Source of the DNA: JAGHAJ01 sp964559865 [NCBI: uncultured Synergistota bacterium]
GTDB lineage: Bacteria; Synergistota; JAGHAJ01
NCBI GenBank assembly: GCA_964559865.1
Contig: CAZLJD010000007.1
Location: 17,707-81,706 of the forward strand
Reading direction: 5' to 3'
DNA length: 64,000 nt
The notes under the pieces were generated by a model. The model was not told the origin of the DNA. It did not search any database and saw only the letters and a program-made list of their open reading frames with translations. The translations under genes were made by a program, and so were the position numbers. Shown piece by piece: positions 16,498 to 25,096 of the stretch (positions within the stretch are counted from its first letter, which is position 1; each line of letters begins with the position of its first letter).

Positions 16498-16516
16498 GCT
16501 ATGCTGTGTGCAAAGT

Positions 16517-16546
16517 TTGAGTGTGTGTTAGGTCTTGTTGTATAAT
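16517..16546 (+). promoter_or_regulatory. Promoter for the YdcF-like gene
   Basis: TTGAGT at 16517-16522 and TATAAT at 16541-16546 with 18 bases between. The start near 16553 leaves about 60 bases of leader before GTG 16615, which has AAGGGGTGAT upstream. The promoter is divergent from the pgsA promoter. Confidence 0.65.
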
Positions 16547-16614
16547 TGTTGAAGGTATTTGGCTTGTGTTGTAAAGGGTGAGCTTCTTATGTTTTGTGAA
16601 GGGGTGATGTATCT

Positions 16615-17286
16615 GTGCGGTTTTTCTCCGTTGGAGAGCTAGTGGGTCATAAAGGAAGTAAGACTTTCTTTTTGTTCTGGGTTTTTCTTTTTGCACTGTT
16701 GATAGACCTTGGTATTTTGGGTCTTTTCTGGTTTGTAGGATACGACATACTCATTTTCAAGAAGACGGTGAGTTCCCCTTATAGAGTGGTGGTTGTTGAA
16801 GGATGGTTAAATGACAGAGTGCTAAGGAGGGTAGCAGATCTCGTTAACAAAGGGAGCGTAAAGCGGGTGTTTGTGGTGGGCAATAGGATGGAGTACGCCT
16901 CTAACTTCTTTCCCAAGCACACATTTGCTGAGATGGGGAGGTTAATCCTTATTAGATACGGGGTTCCGAAGGATAAAATCGTTGCTGTTCCTTTTGATGT
17001 TCTTAGAGATAGAACCTTGGCGTCTGCAATGGCTTTGAAGGAATATCTTGATAAGCGGCACATGGATGTGCATGCTTTTGAGATTCTGACCGAGGATATA
17101 CACTCTCGCAGGACCTACATGACTTACAGAGCCGTCTTTGGCAGGGACATAGAGATCGGGGTTGTTCCCATTAGCAATGGTGTATTTGATAGCTTCAACT
17201 GGCATTACTGCAGTGAGGGGTTAAAGCAGGTGTTTGCAGAAGATGTGGCACTTTTGTACTATTGGCTGAAGCTTGGGCTCAGGTGA
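16615..17286 (+). CDS. YdcF/SanA-like (DUF218) membrane protein
   Basis: A 223-residue protein with one N-terminal membrane segment (about 20-42) and a DUF218-like domain. Characteristic stretches are VVVVEGWLND (a strand then the start of the acidic site), VKRVFVVGNR, GVPKDKIVAVPF and LTEDIHSRRTYMTYR (the HSRR motif common in this family). Relatives SanA, ElyC and YdcF affect envelope or cell-wall lipid-carrier metabolism, though the reaction is not settled. Start GTG at 16615. It is followed 25-40 bases later by the NAD(P)HX repair gene, possibly with its own -10 box. Confidence 0.75.
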   Translation: MRFFSVGELVGHKGSKTFFLFWVFLFALLIDLGILGLFWFVGYDILIFKKTVSSPYRVVVVEGWLNDRVLRRVADLVNKGSVKRVFVVGNRMEYASNFFPKHTFAEMGRLILIRYGVPKDKIVAVPFDVLRDRTLASAMALKEYLDKRHMDVHAFEILTEDIHSRRTYMTYRAVFGRDIEIGVVPISNGVFDSFNWHYCSEGLKQVFAEDVALLYYWLKLGLR

Positions 17287-17325
17287 AACTCAATTTTGTG
17301 ATATAATTCGATGGGGGTGAGGGGA

Positions 17326-18897
17326 GTGAAAGTAGCGTCTGTTTCTGAAATGAGGAAGCTGGATAGGGGTGCAATTGAAGACTACGGGATACCGGAGAGC
17401 ATCCTTATGGAAAATGCAGGAAATTCCGTATATTTTCTAATATCTGCGGTATTGGGAGTAAGAGGTAAACGCTTTGTTATCTTTTGCGGTAGTGGTAATA
17501 ATGGAGGAGATGGCTTCGTTGTGGCGAGGAAGCTGTTTTCCTCTGGAGCAGATGTTAAGGTGTATCTGCTCGGTTCGGTCAAGAAGATGAAGGATGTTAC
17601 ATTGCAGAATTACAATATTTTGAGAAGCATTGGTGTATCCATTTTGGACTTTGAAGATGCAAAGGGAGATGTAGTTGATGACATCAGGAATGCTGACGGT
17701 GTGATCGACGCCCTGCTTGGCACGGGCATAACGAGGGAAGTGGAGGGGACTTACAAGGAAGCCATAGAGCTTATCAATGAGTACGGGAGGACCGTTTTCA
17801 GCGTTGACATACCGTCTGGTGTGAGTGGGGATACGGGAGAAGTGATGGGAGTGGCTGTTGAAGCGGACTACACAGTTACTTTTGGACTTCCGAAAGTGGG
17901 TAATCTGCTTTATCCAGGATATATGTATTGTGGGAAGTTGTATGTCTCGCATATTTCTTTTCCGCCTCAACACTATGATAGAGAAGAGATAAGTATGCAG
18001 CTAAATTATCCACTCGGTCTGCCTGAGAGATTGCCTTACGGTTACAAGGGAACATTTGGAGATGTGTTGTTTGTTGCGGGAGCTCGAGGGTACTACGGTG
18101 CTCCTTACTTTTCTGCATACTCCTTTATGAAGGCTGGAGGTGGGTATGCGAGGTTATCTACTCCTCTATCCTGTGCACCGTTTGTTGGTAATAGAGGCAG
18201 TGAGGTTGTTGTGGTCCCCATGGATGAAACCGAGGAAGGCTCCTTGGCAAAGTCCAACTTTTCGAGGTTGATGGAGATTGCGGATAGGGTGGACATGGTT
18301 GTTGTTGGGCCTGGTGTCTCTCTGAATCAGGAGACAAAAGAGCTTGTGATAGAGATTGTCCGTGCTGTGGAGAAGCCGGTTTTGATAGATGGAGATGGGT
18401 TAACGGCAGTCTCCGAAGACCTGAATGTATTAAAAGAGAGAACCTTCCCAACGATCCTTACTCCCCATGTTGGAGAGATGTCCAGACTCTCTGGAGTGAG
18501 CGTAGAAGGTGTCCTTAAAAATAGAGTTAACATGCTTAAGAAGATGACGAAAGAGCTCGATGCTACGATTGTGCTTAAGGGTGCACATACGCTCATAGGA
18601 TACCCGGATGGCAGGATCTTGATCAACATGACGGGTAACTCTGGTATGGCAACGGCGGGTAGCGGTGATGTGTTAACGGGTACGATTGCTGCCATGCTTG
18701 GGCTGGGTCTGACACTGGAAGATGCTGTGAGAATGGGTGTGTTTATCCATGGGCTTTCTGGAGACATGGCTGCTAAGGAAAAGGGTAGCGATGGAATGAC
18801 TGCTCAAGATATCCTTGACTACCTCCCTTTGGCTGTGAAGAGATTCCGGGAGGAATTGCACTTGCTATCTGTGGAATATGGTATCCCGGTTATTTAG
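17326..18897 (+). CDS. nnr: Bifunctional NAD(P)H-hydrate epimerase and ADP-dependent dehydratase
   Basis: A fused repair enzyme of about 523 residues. The N-terminal YjeF (NnrE) epimerase domain has ESILMENAGN, GSGNNGGDGFVVAR and DIPSGVSGDTGE. The C-terminal NnrD dehydratase domain has GPGVS, DGDGLTAV, TPHVGEMSRL, LKGAHTLI and NMTGNSGMATAGSGDVLTG. Together they return damaged hydrated NAD(P)H to use, consuming ADP; damage is greater at high temperature. GTG 17326 gives the normal family N-terminus VKVASVSEM and follows GGGGTGAGG; an in-frame ATG at 17311 would add five residues but has no ribosome site. TATAAT at 17302-17307 suggests an internal promoter. The 3' end overlaps the convergent gene by eight bases. 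Confidence 0.93.
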   Translation: MKVASVSEMRKLDRGAIEDYGIPESILMENAGNSVYFLISAVLGVRGKRFVIFCGSGNNGGDGFVVARKLFSSGADVKVYLLGSVKKMKDVTLQNYNILRSIGVSILDFEDAKGDVVDDIRNADGVIDALLGTGITREVEGTYKEAIELINEYGRTVFSVDIPSGVSGDTGEVMGVAVEADYTVTFGLPKVGNLLYPGYMYCGKLYVSHISFPPQHYDREEISMQLNYPLGLPERLPYGYKGTFGDVLFVAGARGYYGAPYFSAYSFMKAGGGYARLSTPLSCAPFVGNRGSEVVVVPMDETEEGSLAKSNFSRLMEIADRVDMVVVGPGVSLNQETKELVIEIVRAVEKPVLIDGDGLTAVSEDLNVLKERTFPTILTPHVGEMSRLSGVSVEGVLKNRVNMLKKMTKELDATIVLKGAHTLIGYPDGRILINMTGNSGMATAGSGDVLTGTIAAMLGLGLTLEDAVRMGVFIHGLSGDMAAKEKGSDGMTAQDILDYLPLAVKRFREELHLLSVEYGIPVI

Positions 18898-19465
18898 TGT
18901 GTTTGAACTCTGCAAGCCACTTTTCTGCAAGGGCTTGCAGAGTTTCGTCTTTGTATCTGAGTTCTCTTACGGCTTCGATGAGCTCATGTGGGAGTCTTTT
19001 TAGTCCCCACAAGAACCTTTTCCTTGCTTCTGTTTCACCGTTTCTTTTGAAGTACATAGGCAAGTTCACTTCGAAAAAAGATAGACTGTCGGCGTAGTTC
19101 AGGATGTCGGAGGTTTTATCACCTCCCGTTTCGTGCCTTCTAACGAGTTCTACGATCTCGTTGTGCACATCTCCTTCGATACCGCATGTTTTCAGAAGCT
19201 TCGACATGATTTGGGCGCTTCGTTCTGCGTGAGCTTTTTTGAACGAGTCGTAGTCTCTATAGTCTTCTCTTCTTATTCTCGGTGGGTAAGCCCTTTCTAT
19301 GTCGTGTCCTAATGCTGCAAGCTGTAGTGATATGCTTGCATCTGGTTTTAGCTTTAGCACCCACCTTAGCGTGTTTTCTGAGTGTATTGGGTCCTCTGGG
19401 ATCGGAGAATGCTTAATTGCCTCTTTAATCTTCGTTTTGACGCACTCTACTTTTTTCCTCTGCAT
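18890..19465 (-). CDS. DUF4202-like HD-type protein
   Basis: A 191-residue soluble protein. It carries ALGHDIERAYPPR (HD-type pair, about 47-59), SFKKAHAERSAQIM, VRRHETGGD and NYADSLSFFEVNL, matching the pattern of DUF4202 proteins, which look like HD phosphohydrolases. The substrate is unknown. It overlaps the end of the inositol-phosphate transferase gene by 41 bases on the same strand, so its true start may be a later GTG (codons 7 or 10). The tight overlap suggests co-translation and perhaps a shared phosphorylated metabolite. Confidence 0.65.
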   Translation of the reverse strand: MQRKKVECVKTKIKEAIKHSPIPEDPIHSENTLRWVLKLKPDASISLQLAALGHDIERAYPPRIRREDYRDYDSFKKAHAERSAQIMSKLLKTCGIEGDVHNEIVELVRRHETGGDKTSDILNYADSLSFFEVNLPMYFKRNGETEARKRFLWGLKRLPHELIEAVRELRYKDETLQALAEKWLAEFKHTK

Positions 19466-20771
19466 AGAGAACCACCACCCTTTTTATGTTTTCTGCGTTC
19501 ATAAAGGCTGCTATTACTATCAGTGTCCACAGCGCCTGGTTGAGTACACACCCGAGGAGTATTATAAATATCCTTACATCCCTTCCAAATCTGATGTACT
19601 TGCCGCCTTCTTTTATCCTCTTCTTCATGAATCCGTCGTATTTGTCCGCTGTATAACTGTTCATGAATGTTCCCACGATGGCGAGGAAGCCTATGAATAC
19701 ATAGGAAAATGTGCTGTGCGAAAGATATGCGTTGTATGTAAGCCCCAGCAGAAGGGCTGCGTCTGCGTATCTGTCGAGAACCGCATCAAACCACCCTCCA
19801 AAATCGGTTGAGGTAAACTTGAGCCTTGCTACTTCTCCATCACAACCGTCGATGATGGACGCAAGCTGTGCAAGTATGCCCCCCATTAGAAGGGGTAAGT
19901 AGCTTCCAACGGCAAAGAGGAGTGCACCCACTATCGAGAGCCCAAAGGATATGACGGATATCTGATTTGGAGTTATGTTTGTCTTCGTCAACTTGGAAGA
20001 TATTGCCTTGGATATTGGTCTATTGAGAAATTTTGATATGGGTCCATCTGTGTCCTTGGTGAGTCCTTTTAGTAAGTGTTTTTTGGCTTTCTGATAAGCC
20101 TTTTTGTCGTCCACATCTATCCAGAATCTGTTGCCTATGTCGAATGTGCGTGCTTTACCGTTCTTGGCGAGTTCTTTTATGCCACCCGAGAGTGATTCGT
20201 CTCCTGAGGATATGCTTCTTTCGAGGGCGTCGAATATTGCAGGTGAGCAGAAGAATATACCGGTGTCGTATGCGTTATAGTCATTTATGTTTTTGCCTAT
20301 GTCAATTATTTTACCACCTTGTGTTAGCACCTTTGTTACATCATCTAAGTCTATAAGCTTGTTGCTGAGATTTGTATCTACTGCAAGTATTATCTCGTCA
20401 TTCTTTATGGTTTGTTTTGTCAGTTCTGAGACAATTTCCCCGTCAAACATGTGATCACTCATGCTGAGTACGAAGGGTTCTTTTATGAAGTCTTTGGCTT
20501 TCCATACCGATACTCCATTGCCTCTTTTCCATTCCTCGTTTGGGATGTGGTGTATCCTTATGCCCTTCCTTTTGCTTAGTTCATCGAGAAACCTTCTAAG
20601 TTTTTCTCCTTCGTAGCCACTTACCACATAAAATTCGTTGATACCTGCATTGAGCATCGTGTATATGACTCTTTCGATGAGTGTCAAACCGAGCATGGGT
20701 ATAAGGGGCTTTGGACTTCCCATTTCAGATAGTCTGCTACCCTGCCCAGCAGCAATAATTAGGCACTTCAT
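19425..20771 (-). CDS. Fused sugar-alcohol-phosphate cytidylyltransferase and CDP-alcohol phosphotransferase (DIPP synthase-like)
   Basis: A 448-residue two-domain protein. Residues 1-225 form a nucleotidyltransferase with AAGQGSRL, KPLIPMLG and the SDHMFD metal site. Residues 240-448 form a membrane CDP-alcohol phosphotransferase with the full signature running from DGEVAR to FDAVLD. The fusion matches bifunctional enzymes that activate inositol-1-phosphate with CTP and join it to a second inositol-1-phosphate, making di-myo-inositol phosphate phosphate, precursor of a heat-stress solute of hyperthermophiles. The inositol-1-phosphate synthase and phosphatase that would complete the route are not in this window. 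Other CDP-polyol products are possible. Start ATG 20771 with AAGGAGGG upstream. Confidence 0.8.
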   Translation of the reverse strand: MKCLIIAAGQGSRLSEMGSPKPLIPMLGLTLIERVIYTMLNAGINEFYVVSGYEGEKLRRFLDELSKRKGIRIHHIPNEEWKRGNGVSVWKAKDFIKEPFVLSMSDHMFDGEIVSELTKQTIKNDEIILAVDTNLSNKLIDLDDVTKVLTQGGKIIDIGKNINDYNAYDTGIFFCSPAIFDALERSISSGDESLSGGIKELAKNGKARTFDIGNRFWIDVDDKKAYQKAKKHLLKGLTKDTDGPISKFLNRPISKAISSKLTKTNITPNQISVISFGLSIVGALLFAVGSYLPLLMGGILAQLASIIDGCDGEVARLKFTSTDFGGWFDAVLDRYADAALLLGLTYNAYLSHSTFSYVFIGFLAIVGTFMNSYTADKYDGFMKKRIKEGGKYIRFGRDVRIFIILLGCVLNQALWTLIVIAAFMNAENIKRVVVLYAEEKSRVRQNED

Positions 20772-20843
20772 AGGTGTATCCCTCCTTTAAAGATAATGGG
20801 TTAGTGCAAATGGTAAGGTATCCTTGCGGTGGAAGGTATTCTC

Positions 20844-20872
20844 ATTTTACCACATGCGGATAAATTCGTAAA
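20844..20872 (-). promoter_or_regulatory. Candidate promoter for the inositol-phosphate transferase
   Basis: On the minus strand TTTACG (20872-20867) and TAAAAT (20849-20844) are 17 bases apart, about 75 bases upstream of the ATG at 20771. Moderate match to sigma-70. Confidence 0.45.
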
Positions 20873-21120
20873 GCTTTCTCGGGTGGTGCTTGGTAAGTGG
20901 ATATTTGCCAAGTACTGTTGCTCCTTTGTAGTTAATTCTTGCCTTGATTTGCGTTCTACATTGTTCCATGTTGTCTGAAGAGGTACTTTGAAAGCTTTAC
21001 ATGTCTGAATCCTGTCCTTTTTGCTTCCTTGCGATGAGCTTTTCAATATAAGTATATTCCAAGGCTGATAAAGTATCTTCATACCTATTTACCCAGGCTT
21101 TCTCGGGCCGGCTTGACTTA
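20873..21120. other. Gap without a supported gene, with possible decayed coding remnant
   Basis: The 406-base gap between 20772 and 21177 has no convincing gene. On the minus strand two short open stretches read like protein: one ends KLIARKQKGQDSDM near 20998-21080, another, out of frame with it, contains INYKGATVLGKYPL and ends at a stop overlapping the -10 box at 20844. They may be a decayed gene or insertion remnant, but I recognise no family. No RNA gene or strong fold is seen. Confidence 0.25.
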
Positions 21121-21177
21121 CATGTTATACTATATAATGTATTTGGAAAACAGTATATCATTGGGGGTGTTTTGTGT

Positions 21178-21825
21178 ATGGGAATTTTGCAAGATAAAGA
21201 TAAAGAGGCAGTGAGAAAGATATTTGAAAAGGAACTGGTAAACCCTGTGAAGATAGTCAACTTTACCCAAGAGCTGGAGTGTCAGTACTGTCGGGAGACG
21301 AGACAGCTGTTGGAAGAGGTTGCTGAGCTCTCCGACAAGGTGAAGCTGGAGAGTTACAACTTTGCTATAGACACTGAGAAGGCGGAGGAGTTTAAGGTTG
21401 AAAAGATACCGTGTACTATAATAATGTCTGAGGACAAAGATTATGGTATAAGGTTTTCTGGGATACCTTCGGGATACGAGTTTACCACTATTATAGAGGC
21501 TATAAACATGGTTTCTAAGGGGGATTCTGGTTTAAAGGAAAAGAGTAAACAGAAGCTCAAAGCGGTGAATAAACCCCTTCACATACAGGTATATATTACA
21601 CCTACATGTCCGTACTGCCCAAGGGCAGCTATACTTTCCTACCAAATGGCATTTGAGAGTGATTACATAACTGCCGATGTCATAGAGGCAATAGAGTTTC
21701 CGTATCTTGCCAATAAGTATAATGTCTACGGTGTACCCAAGATGGTGGTAAATGAAGATGTCCAGTTTGAAGGGGCTCTCCCTGAACCAGCGTTTATTAA
21801 GGAGGTTTTAAAGGCGCTCAAGTGA
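21178..21825 (+). CDS. Protein disulfide oxidoreductase with two thioredoxin folds
   Basis: A protein of about 215 residues made of two thioredoxin-like units. The first has ECQYC (CXXC near residue 36), the second TCPYC (near 149), each followed by a cis-Pro strand (KIPCT and GVPKM). This two-CXXC form (PDO) is typical of thermophilic archaea and bacteria that stabilise cytosolic proteins with disulfides. It has no signal peptide. The ATG at 21178 is eight bases after GGGGGTG; an upstream in-frame TTG (21172) is less likely. A strong terminator follows, so it is monocistronic. Confidence 0.9.
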   Translation: MGILQDKDKEAVRKIFEKELVNPVKIVNFTQELECQYCRETRQLLEEVAELSDKVKLESYNFAIDTEKAEEFKVEKIPCTIIMSEDKDYGIRFSGIPSGYEFTTIIEAINMVSKGDSGLKEKSKQKLKAVNKPLHIQVYITPTCPYCPRAAILSYQMAFESDYITADVIEAIEFPYLANKYNVYGVPKMVVNEDVQFEGALPEPAFIKEVLKALK

Positions 21826-21858
21826 GTCTTAACTCACGAAGACTTATAGAGAACTTGA

Positions 21859-21890
21859 GGCAGGGTCTTAGACCCTGCCTTTTTATTTTT
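21859..21890 (+). terminator. Rho-independent terminator of the disulfide oxidoreductase gene
   Basis: GGCAGGGTC (21859-21867) and GACCCTGCC (21871-21879) form a nine-pair stem with a TTA loop, followed by TTTTTATTTTT. A textbook terminator 34 bases after the stop. Confidence 0.92.
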
Positions 21891-21905
21891 GGGCAAGTTT
21901 AGTCT

Positions 21906-21927
21906 GAGTGGAGTGGAAGCGGAGGGG
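21906..21927 (+). repeat. GA-rich element, copy 1 (tetR promoter region)
   Basis: A 22-base run of the form GAGTGGAGTGGAAG-C-GGAGGGG, 24 bases upstream of the tetR -35 box. It matches 20 of 22 bases in the element at 62009-62030 upstream of ctsR. The repeated GG doublets could favour a two-tetrad quadruplex or bind a protein. Confidence 0.6.
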
Positions 21928-21951
21928 AAGCGAAAATTTTTACATTACCCC

Positions 21952-21979
21952 TTGACATCGTGAGCTTTCCTGCTATAAT
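21952..21979 (+). promoter_or_regulatory. Promoter of the tetR-RND efflux operon
   Basis: TTGACA at 21952-21957 and TATAAT at 21974-21979, 16 bases apart. The start near 21986 lies inside the candidate TetR operator at 21984-21997, which suits autorepression. Confidence 0.85.
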
Positions 21980-21983
21980 ACAG

Positions 21984-21997
21984 ACTGACTGGTCGGT
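21984..21997 (+). promoter_or_regulatory. Candidate TetR operator
   Basis: ACTGACTGGTCGGT is an imperfect palindrome (10 of 14 positions match its reverse complement) with the GAC/GTC half-sites common in TetR-family operators. It overlaps the predicted transcription start and lies just upstream of the regulator's ATG at 22011. Confidence 0.55.
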
Positions 21998-22010
21998 ATG
22001 GAGGTGTGAG

Positions 22011-22619
22011 ATGCAAAAGGTTTCCAGTAGTAAGGAGATAAACAAGAGGGAGGAGATAGTTAAGGCTGCTGCTGTGTGTTTTGCTAAGAAGGGGTACTAC
22101 GGTACCACGATGAATGACATCGTGGATGCAGTTGGAATTAGCAAGGGGGGGATATATTGGTATTTTAAGAGTAAGAGAGAGTTGTATATGGCGTTGCTCG
22201 AACGGAGATTTGAGGAGGCACTTTCCGTTGTAGAAAATGTCCTCGTTGAGGGTAGGCCCTTGAGGGATATCCTTATAGATGGTGGTCTTTTGTTTCACAG
22301 ATTTGTCGTTGAAGACGAGGTCTTTTTTACGAATACGCTGGAGTTTCTCAGTGAGTCGGTGAGAGATGAGAACATAGCTAAGAAACTCAGTGAGTTTTAC
22401 GAGAAGTGGCTTAATACACTCTTGAAGCATGTATCTTCTGCTTCTGATGCTGAAGAGATAACGCTTGAGGAGAGGAGATACATAGCCATGTCTATCCTTA
22501 CTTTTATTCACGGCACAAGATTCACGGGCAAGGTCTACAAAGAGATATGGGATAAGTTTGAGGAGCTGTGGGTATTTTTTGTGGACAGAATACTGTGTAA
22601 GAAGGGGGGAGAAAGATGA
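22011..22619 (+). CDS. TetR-family repressor of the RND efflux operon
   Basis: A 202-residue regulator. The N-terminal HTH is clear: REEIVKAAAVCFAKKGYYG, TTMNDIVDAVGISKGGIYWYF, then a ligand-binding helical domain. It starts at ATG 22011 with GGAGGTG upstream; a longer frame from 21960 would run through the promoter and operator and is not real. Its stop overlaps the start of the TolC-type gene (ATGA, 22616-22619), so it is the first gene of a five-gene efflux operon. It probably represses the operon until a toxic compound binds. Confidence 0.92.
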   Translation: MQKVSSSKEINKREEIVKAAAVCFAKKGYYGTTMNDIVDAVGISKGGIYWYFKSKRELYMALLERRFEEALSVVENVLVEGRPLRDILIDGGLLFHRFVVEDEVFFTNTLEFLSESVRDENIAKKLSEFYEKWLNTLLKHVSSASDAEEITLEERRYIAMSILTFIHGTRFTGKVYKEIWDKFEELWVFFVDRILCKKGGER

Positions 22620-23911
22620 TACGGATTGTATCTTCTTTGGTTGTATTGCTTTTGCTACTTGGAGTTTCGGTTTCTTACGGGGCTGTCAAGTACATTACAC
22701 TTGAGAGTGCACTGGAGTATGCATATACGCATAGCAAGTTATTAATGGCAGAGAAAAAGAAGTTGCTTGCCTCTGAGATGCAGATAAAAGAGGCAAAGGC
22801 GTTGTATTCCCCATCGGTTACATTCAGTAGCAGCTACATAAAATTAAAGGAAGGAAAAACGCTTCAGCTTTATTATCCGACTGGTATCGTAAAAGTTCCG
22901 TTGGCGTTTGAGAACACCTATCAGCACAAGCTGACCCTTCAATATCTGCTGTACGGTGGGGGCAAGAGAAAGGCTGTAGTTCAGCAGGCTGAGGACAATT
23001 ATCAGGTGGTAAAAAAGGAGTACGAGCATTTGAAGAATCAAGTTGCCTTCAATGTGAAGAAGGCTTACTTTTCTGTCTTGAAAGCCTCAAGCTATGTAGA
23101 TCTGACGACAAGCATAGTGAGACAACTCAATGCACACCTGTATCAGGTGAAGCACCTGTACAAAGCTGGTATTGCTCCGCTGAGCGATGTCTTGAGGGTG
23201 GAAGTGGAGATCGCCAATGTTACCCTTGAAAAGATAAAGGCAAAACATCAGCTTATGCTTGCCTACCTTGCTCTGAAAAATGTTATGGGTATGGACCTTC
23301 ACACACCTGTAAAGGTCATTGAGGAGCTGAAATACACGAGTGCGCATCGTGGGGTGGATTACTATGTGAACGAGGCGCTAAGTAACAGGTATGAGCTTTC
23401 TTCCATAAAACTGCAGATAGATATGCTAAAAGCGGCTAAGAGAATAGCGGGGAGTGAAACCAAGCCCACCATAGTGTTGTCTGCCGATTACTACAGGAAG
23501 GGAGATAAGTTTTGGCCCGATGATGACCAGTGGGACATCGCACTCGTTGCAAGCTGGAAGCTCTTTGATGGAGGTAAAACAGATGCAGCGGTTTCGGGTA
23601 AGGAGTATTCTATTGAACAGCTCAGGCTGACTATGGGGCAAATCAAGGACAACATCGCCTTGGAGGTGAACTCTGCTTATGTCAACCTACTTGATGCGGA
23701 GGAGAGGATAGCTACCATAAAGAAGCAACTCGAGAAGGCGAAGGACGACTTAAGGATTGCTACGCAGAGGTATAAGGCGCAGGTTGGTACGAACATCGAT
23801 GTCTTGGATGCAGAAACCTCTCTGAAACGCACAAGGACGAACTATATACAAGCTCTGTACGATGCCAACATGGCGGTTGCCAGACTGAAATTTGTTACGG
23901 AAAGGAGATAG
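22616..23911 (+). CDS. TolC-family outer-membrane efflux protein
   Basis: A 431-residue protein with a signal peptide (about 1-22) and two OEP repeats of long helices and strands; VDLTTS, DVLRVEVEIANV and IDVLDAETSLKRTRTNY mark the repeat pattern. It forms the outer-membrane channel of the tripartite pump. Overlaps the tetR stop and is followed four bases later by the adaptor gene. It is strong evidence for a diderm envelope. Confidence 0.92.
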   Translation: MIRIVSSLVVLLLLLGVSVSYGAVKYITLESALEYAYTHSKLLMAEKKKLLASEMQIKEAKALYSPSVTFSSSYIKLKEGKTLQLYYPTGIVKVPLAFENTYQHKLTLQYLLYGGGKRKAVVQQAEDNYQVVKKEYEHLKNQVAFNVKKAYFSVLKASSYVDLTTSIVRQLNAHLYQVKHLYKAGIAPLSDVLRVEVEIANVTLEKIKAKHQLMLAYLALKNVMGMDLHTPVKVIEELKYTSAHRGVDYYVNEALSNRYELSSIKLQIDMLKAAKRIAGSETKPTIVLSADYYRKGDKFWPDDDQWDIALVASWKLFDGGKTDAAVSGKEYSIEQLRLTMGQIKDNIALEVNSAYVNLLDAEERIATIKKQLEKAKDDLRIATQRYKAQVGTNIDVLDAETSLKRTRTNYIQALYDANMAVARLKFVTERR

Positions 23912-23915
23912 CAAG

Positions 23916-25088
23916 ATGGGTAGGAGGGCAAAGGGCGTAATCTGGACCATTATTTTCGTGCTAATCATAGGTGGAATGTTTTATGCTTATAAGCACGGGC
24001 TTATAGCGAAGCTTATAGGTAAAAAGAAAGTTACCGTCGTTGCTGAGGAAAGTGTCTATCCCGTTGAGGTAGGCGTTGCAGCTTACAGAAAGTTGCACAT
24101 ATGGTTTCAGGAGTCTGGCAATGTAGTTTCCTTTCAAGATGTGAAAGTATTCCCGAAGGTGAATGCAGAGACGATAAAGAAGATACTCGTAGATGTAGGG
24201 GATAAGGTTAGGGCTGGTCAAGTTATTGCCGTTATAGATGATAGGACGATATCTGCACAGCTTGAATCCACAAAAGCAGCTTATGAGGCCTCTTTAGCTC
24301 AGATAAATAAGGTAAAGGCATCTCTTTCCGCTGTGAAGAAAGACAAAGCGAGGATAGAAAGGTTATACAAGAAAAAGGTCGTTTCTCAGCAGCAGTTGGA
24401 CCACATAGTATCTCAGTACAACCAGCTCTTAGCTGGATTAGCGGCAGCAATTGCTGATAGCAGGAGACTTAAAGCTATGCTTAACCAGGTTAAGGTTCAT
24501 TACGACGATTACAGGGTTAAAGCACCGATAAGCGGAGTTGTCTCTCAAAGGTATCAGGACCCGGGGGACTTGGCCGTTCCTTCTATGCCCTTGTTGAGGA
24601 TTACGAAGATGAACCCTTTAAAGGTGGTATTTGGTGTAAACGAGAAGAAGTTGAGGTTTGTGAGGAGAGGATTGCCTGTGCGCATAGTGGTAGATGCGTA
24701 CCCTGACAAAGTCTTTTGGGGAAAGGTATGGAAGGTGAGTCCAGTGGTTGACCCGATGACGAGAACTGCAACTGTGGAAGTGATAGTGTCCAATGAGAAG
24801 GGAGAGCTTAAACCCGGTATGTACGCAAGCGTGACGATGGATGTGGGGAGGAAAAAGCTGTTATCCGTGCCACTTGATGCCGTTAAGAGGATCTCGGGTA
24901 CCAATGTGGATTATGTGCTCGTAGTTGGCAAAAACGGTGTGGTTTCAAGACGCAAGGTTATAACTGGTATAGTGGACGGTGACATGGTAGAGATCTCCGG
25001 CAATGTGAAACCGGGAGATAAGGTTATTGTACTTGGCAGTACAGCTATAAGAGAAGGTAGTAAAGTCAGAATAGTGAAGGGGGATTAA
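23916..25088 (+). CDS. RND efflux periplasmic adaptor (membrane fusion protein)
   Basis: A protein of about 390 residues with one N-terminal membrane helix (about 9-27), a barrel-sandwich lipoyl part (VKVFPKVNAE and VGDKVRAGQVIAVID), a coiled-coil hairpin (about 100-165) and beta-barrel regions (YRVKAPISGVVSQ, LPVRIVVDAYPDK). It links the TolC channel to the RND pump. ATG 23916 follows GGAGATAG; the longer frame from 23892 overlaps tolC and lacks a ribosome site. No lipobox is seen. Confidence 0.92.
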   Translation: MGRRAKGVIWTIIFVLIIGGMFYAYKHGLIAKLIGKKKVTVVAEESVYPVEVGVAAYRKLHIWFQESGNVVSFQDVKVFPKVNAETIKKILVDVGDKVRAGQVIAVIDDRTISAQLESTKAAYEASLAQINKVKASLSAVKKDKARIERLYKKKVVSQQQLDHIVSQYNQLLAGLAAAIADSRRLKAMLNQVKVHYDDYRVKAPISGVVSQRYQDPGDLAVPSMPLLRITKMNPLKVVFGVNEKKLRFVRRGLPVRIVVDAYPDKVFWGKVWKVSPVVDPMTRTATVEVIVSNEKGELKPGMYASVTMDVGRKKLLSVPLDAVKRISGTNVDYVLVVGKNGVVSRRKVITGIVDGDMVEISGNVKPGDKVIVLGSTAIREGSKVRIVKGD

Positions 25089-25096
25089 TTTAGACC

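Noticed and set aside
21113-21138. TTGACT and TATAAT upstream of the disulfide oxidoreductase as a promoter
   Set aside because: The spacing is only 14 bases. The AT-rich stretch probably holds the real promoter, but I cannot place its -35 box.
21960-22010. Earlier start for the TetR regulator
   Set aside because: It would place the start within the promoter spacer and -10 box; ATG 22011 has a good ribosome site.
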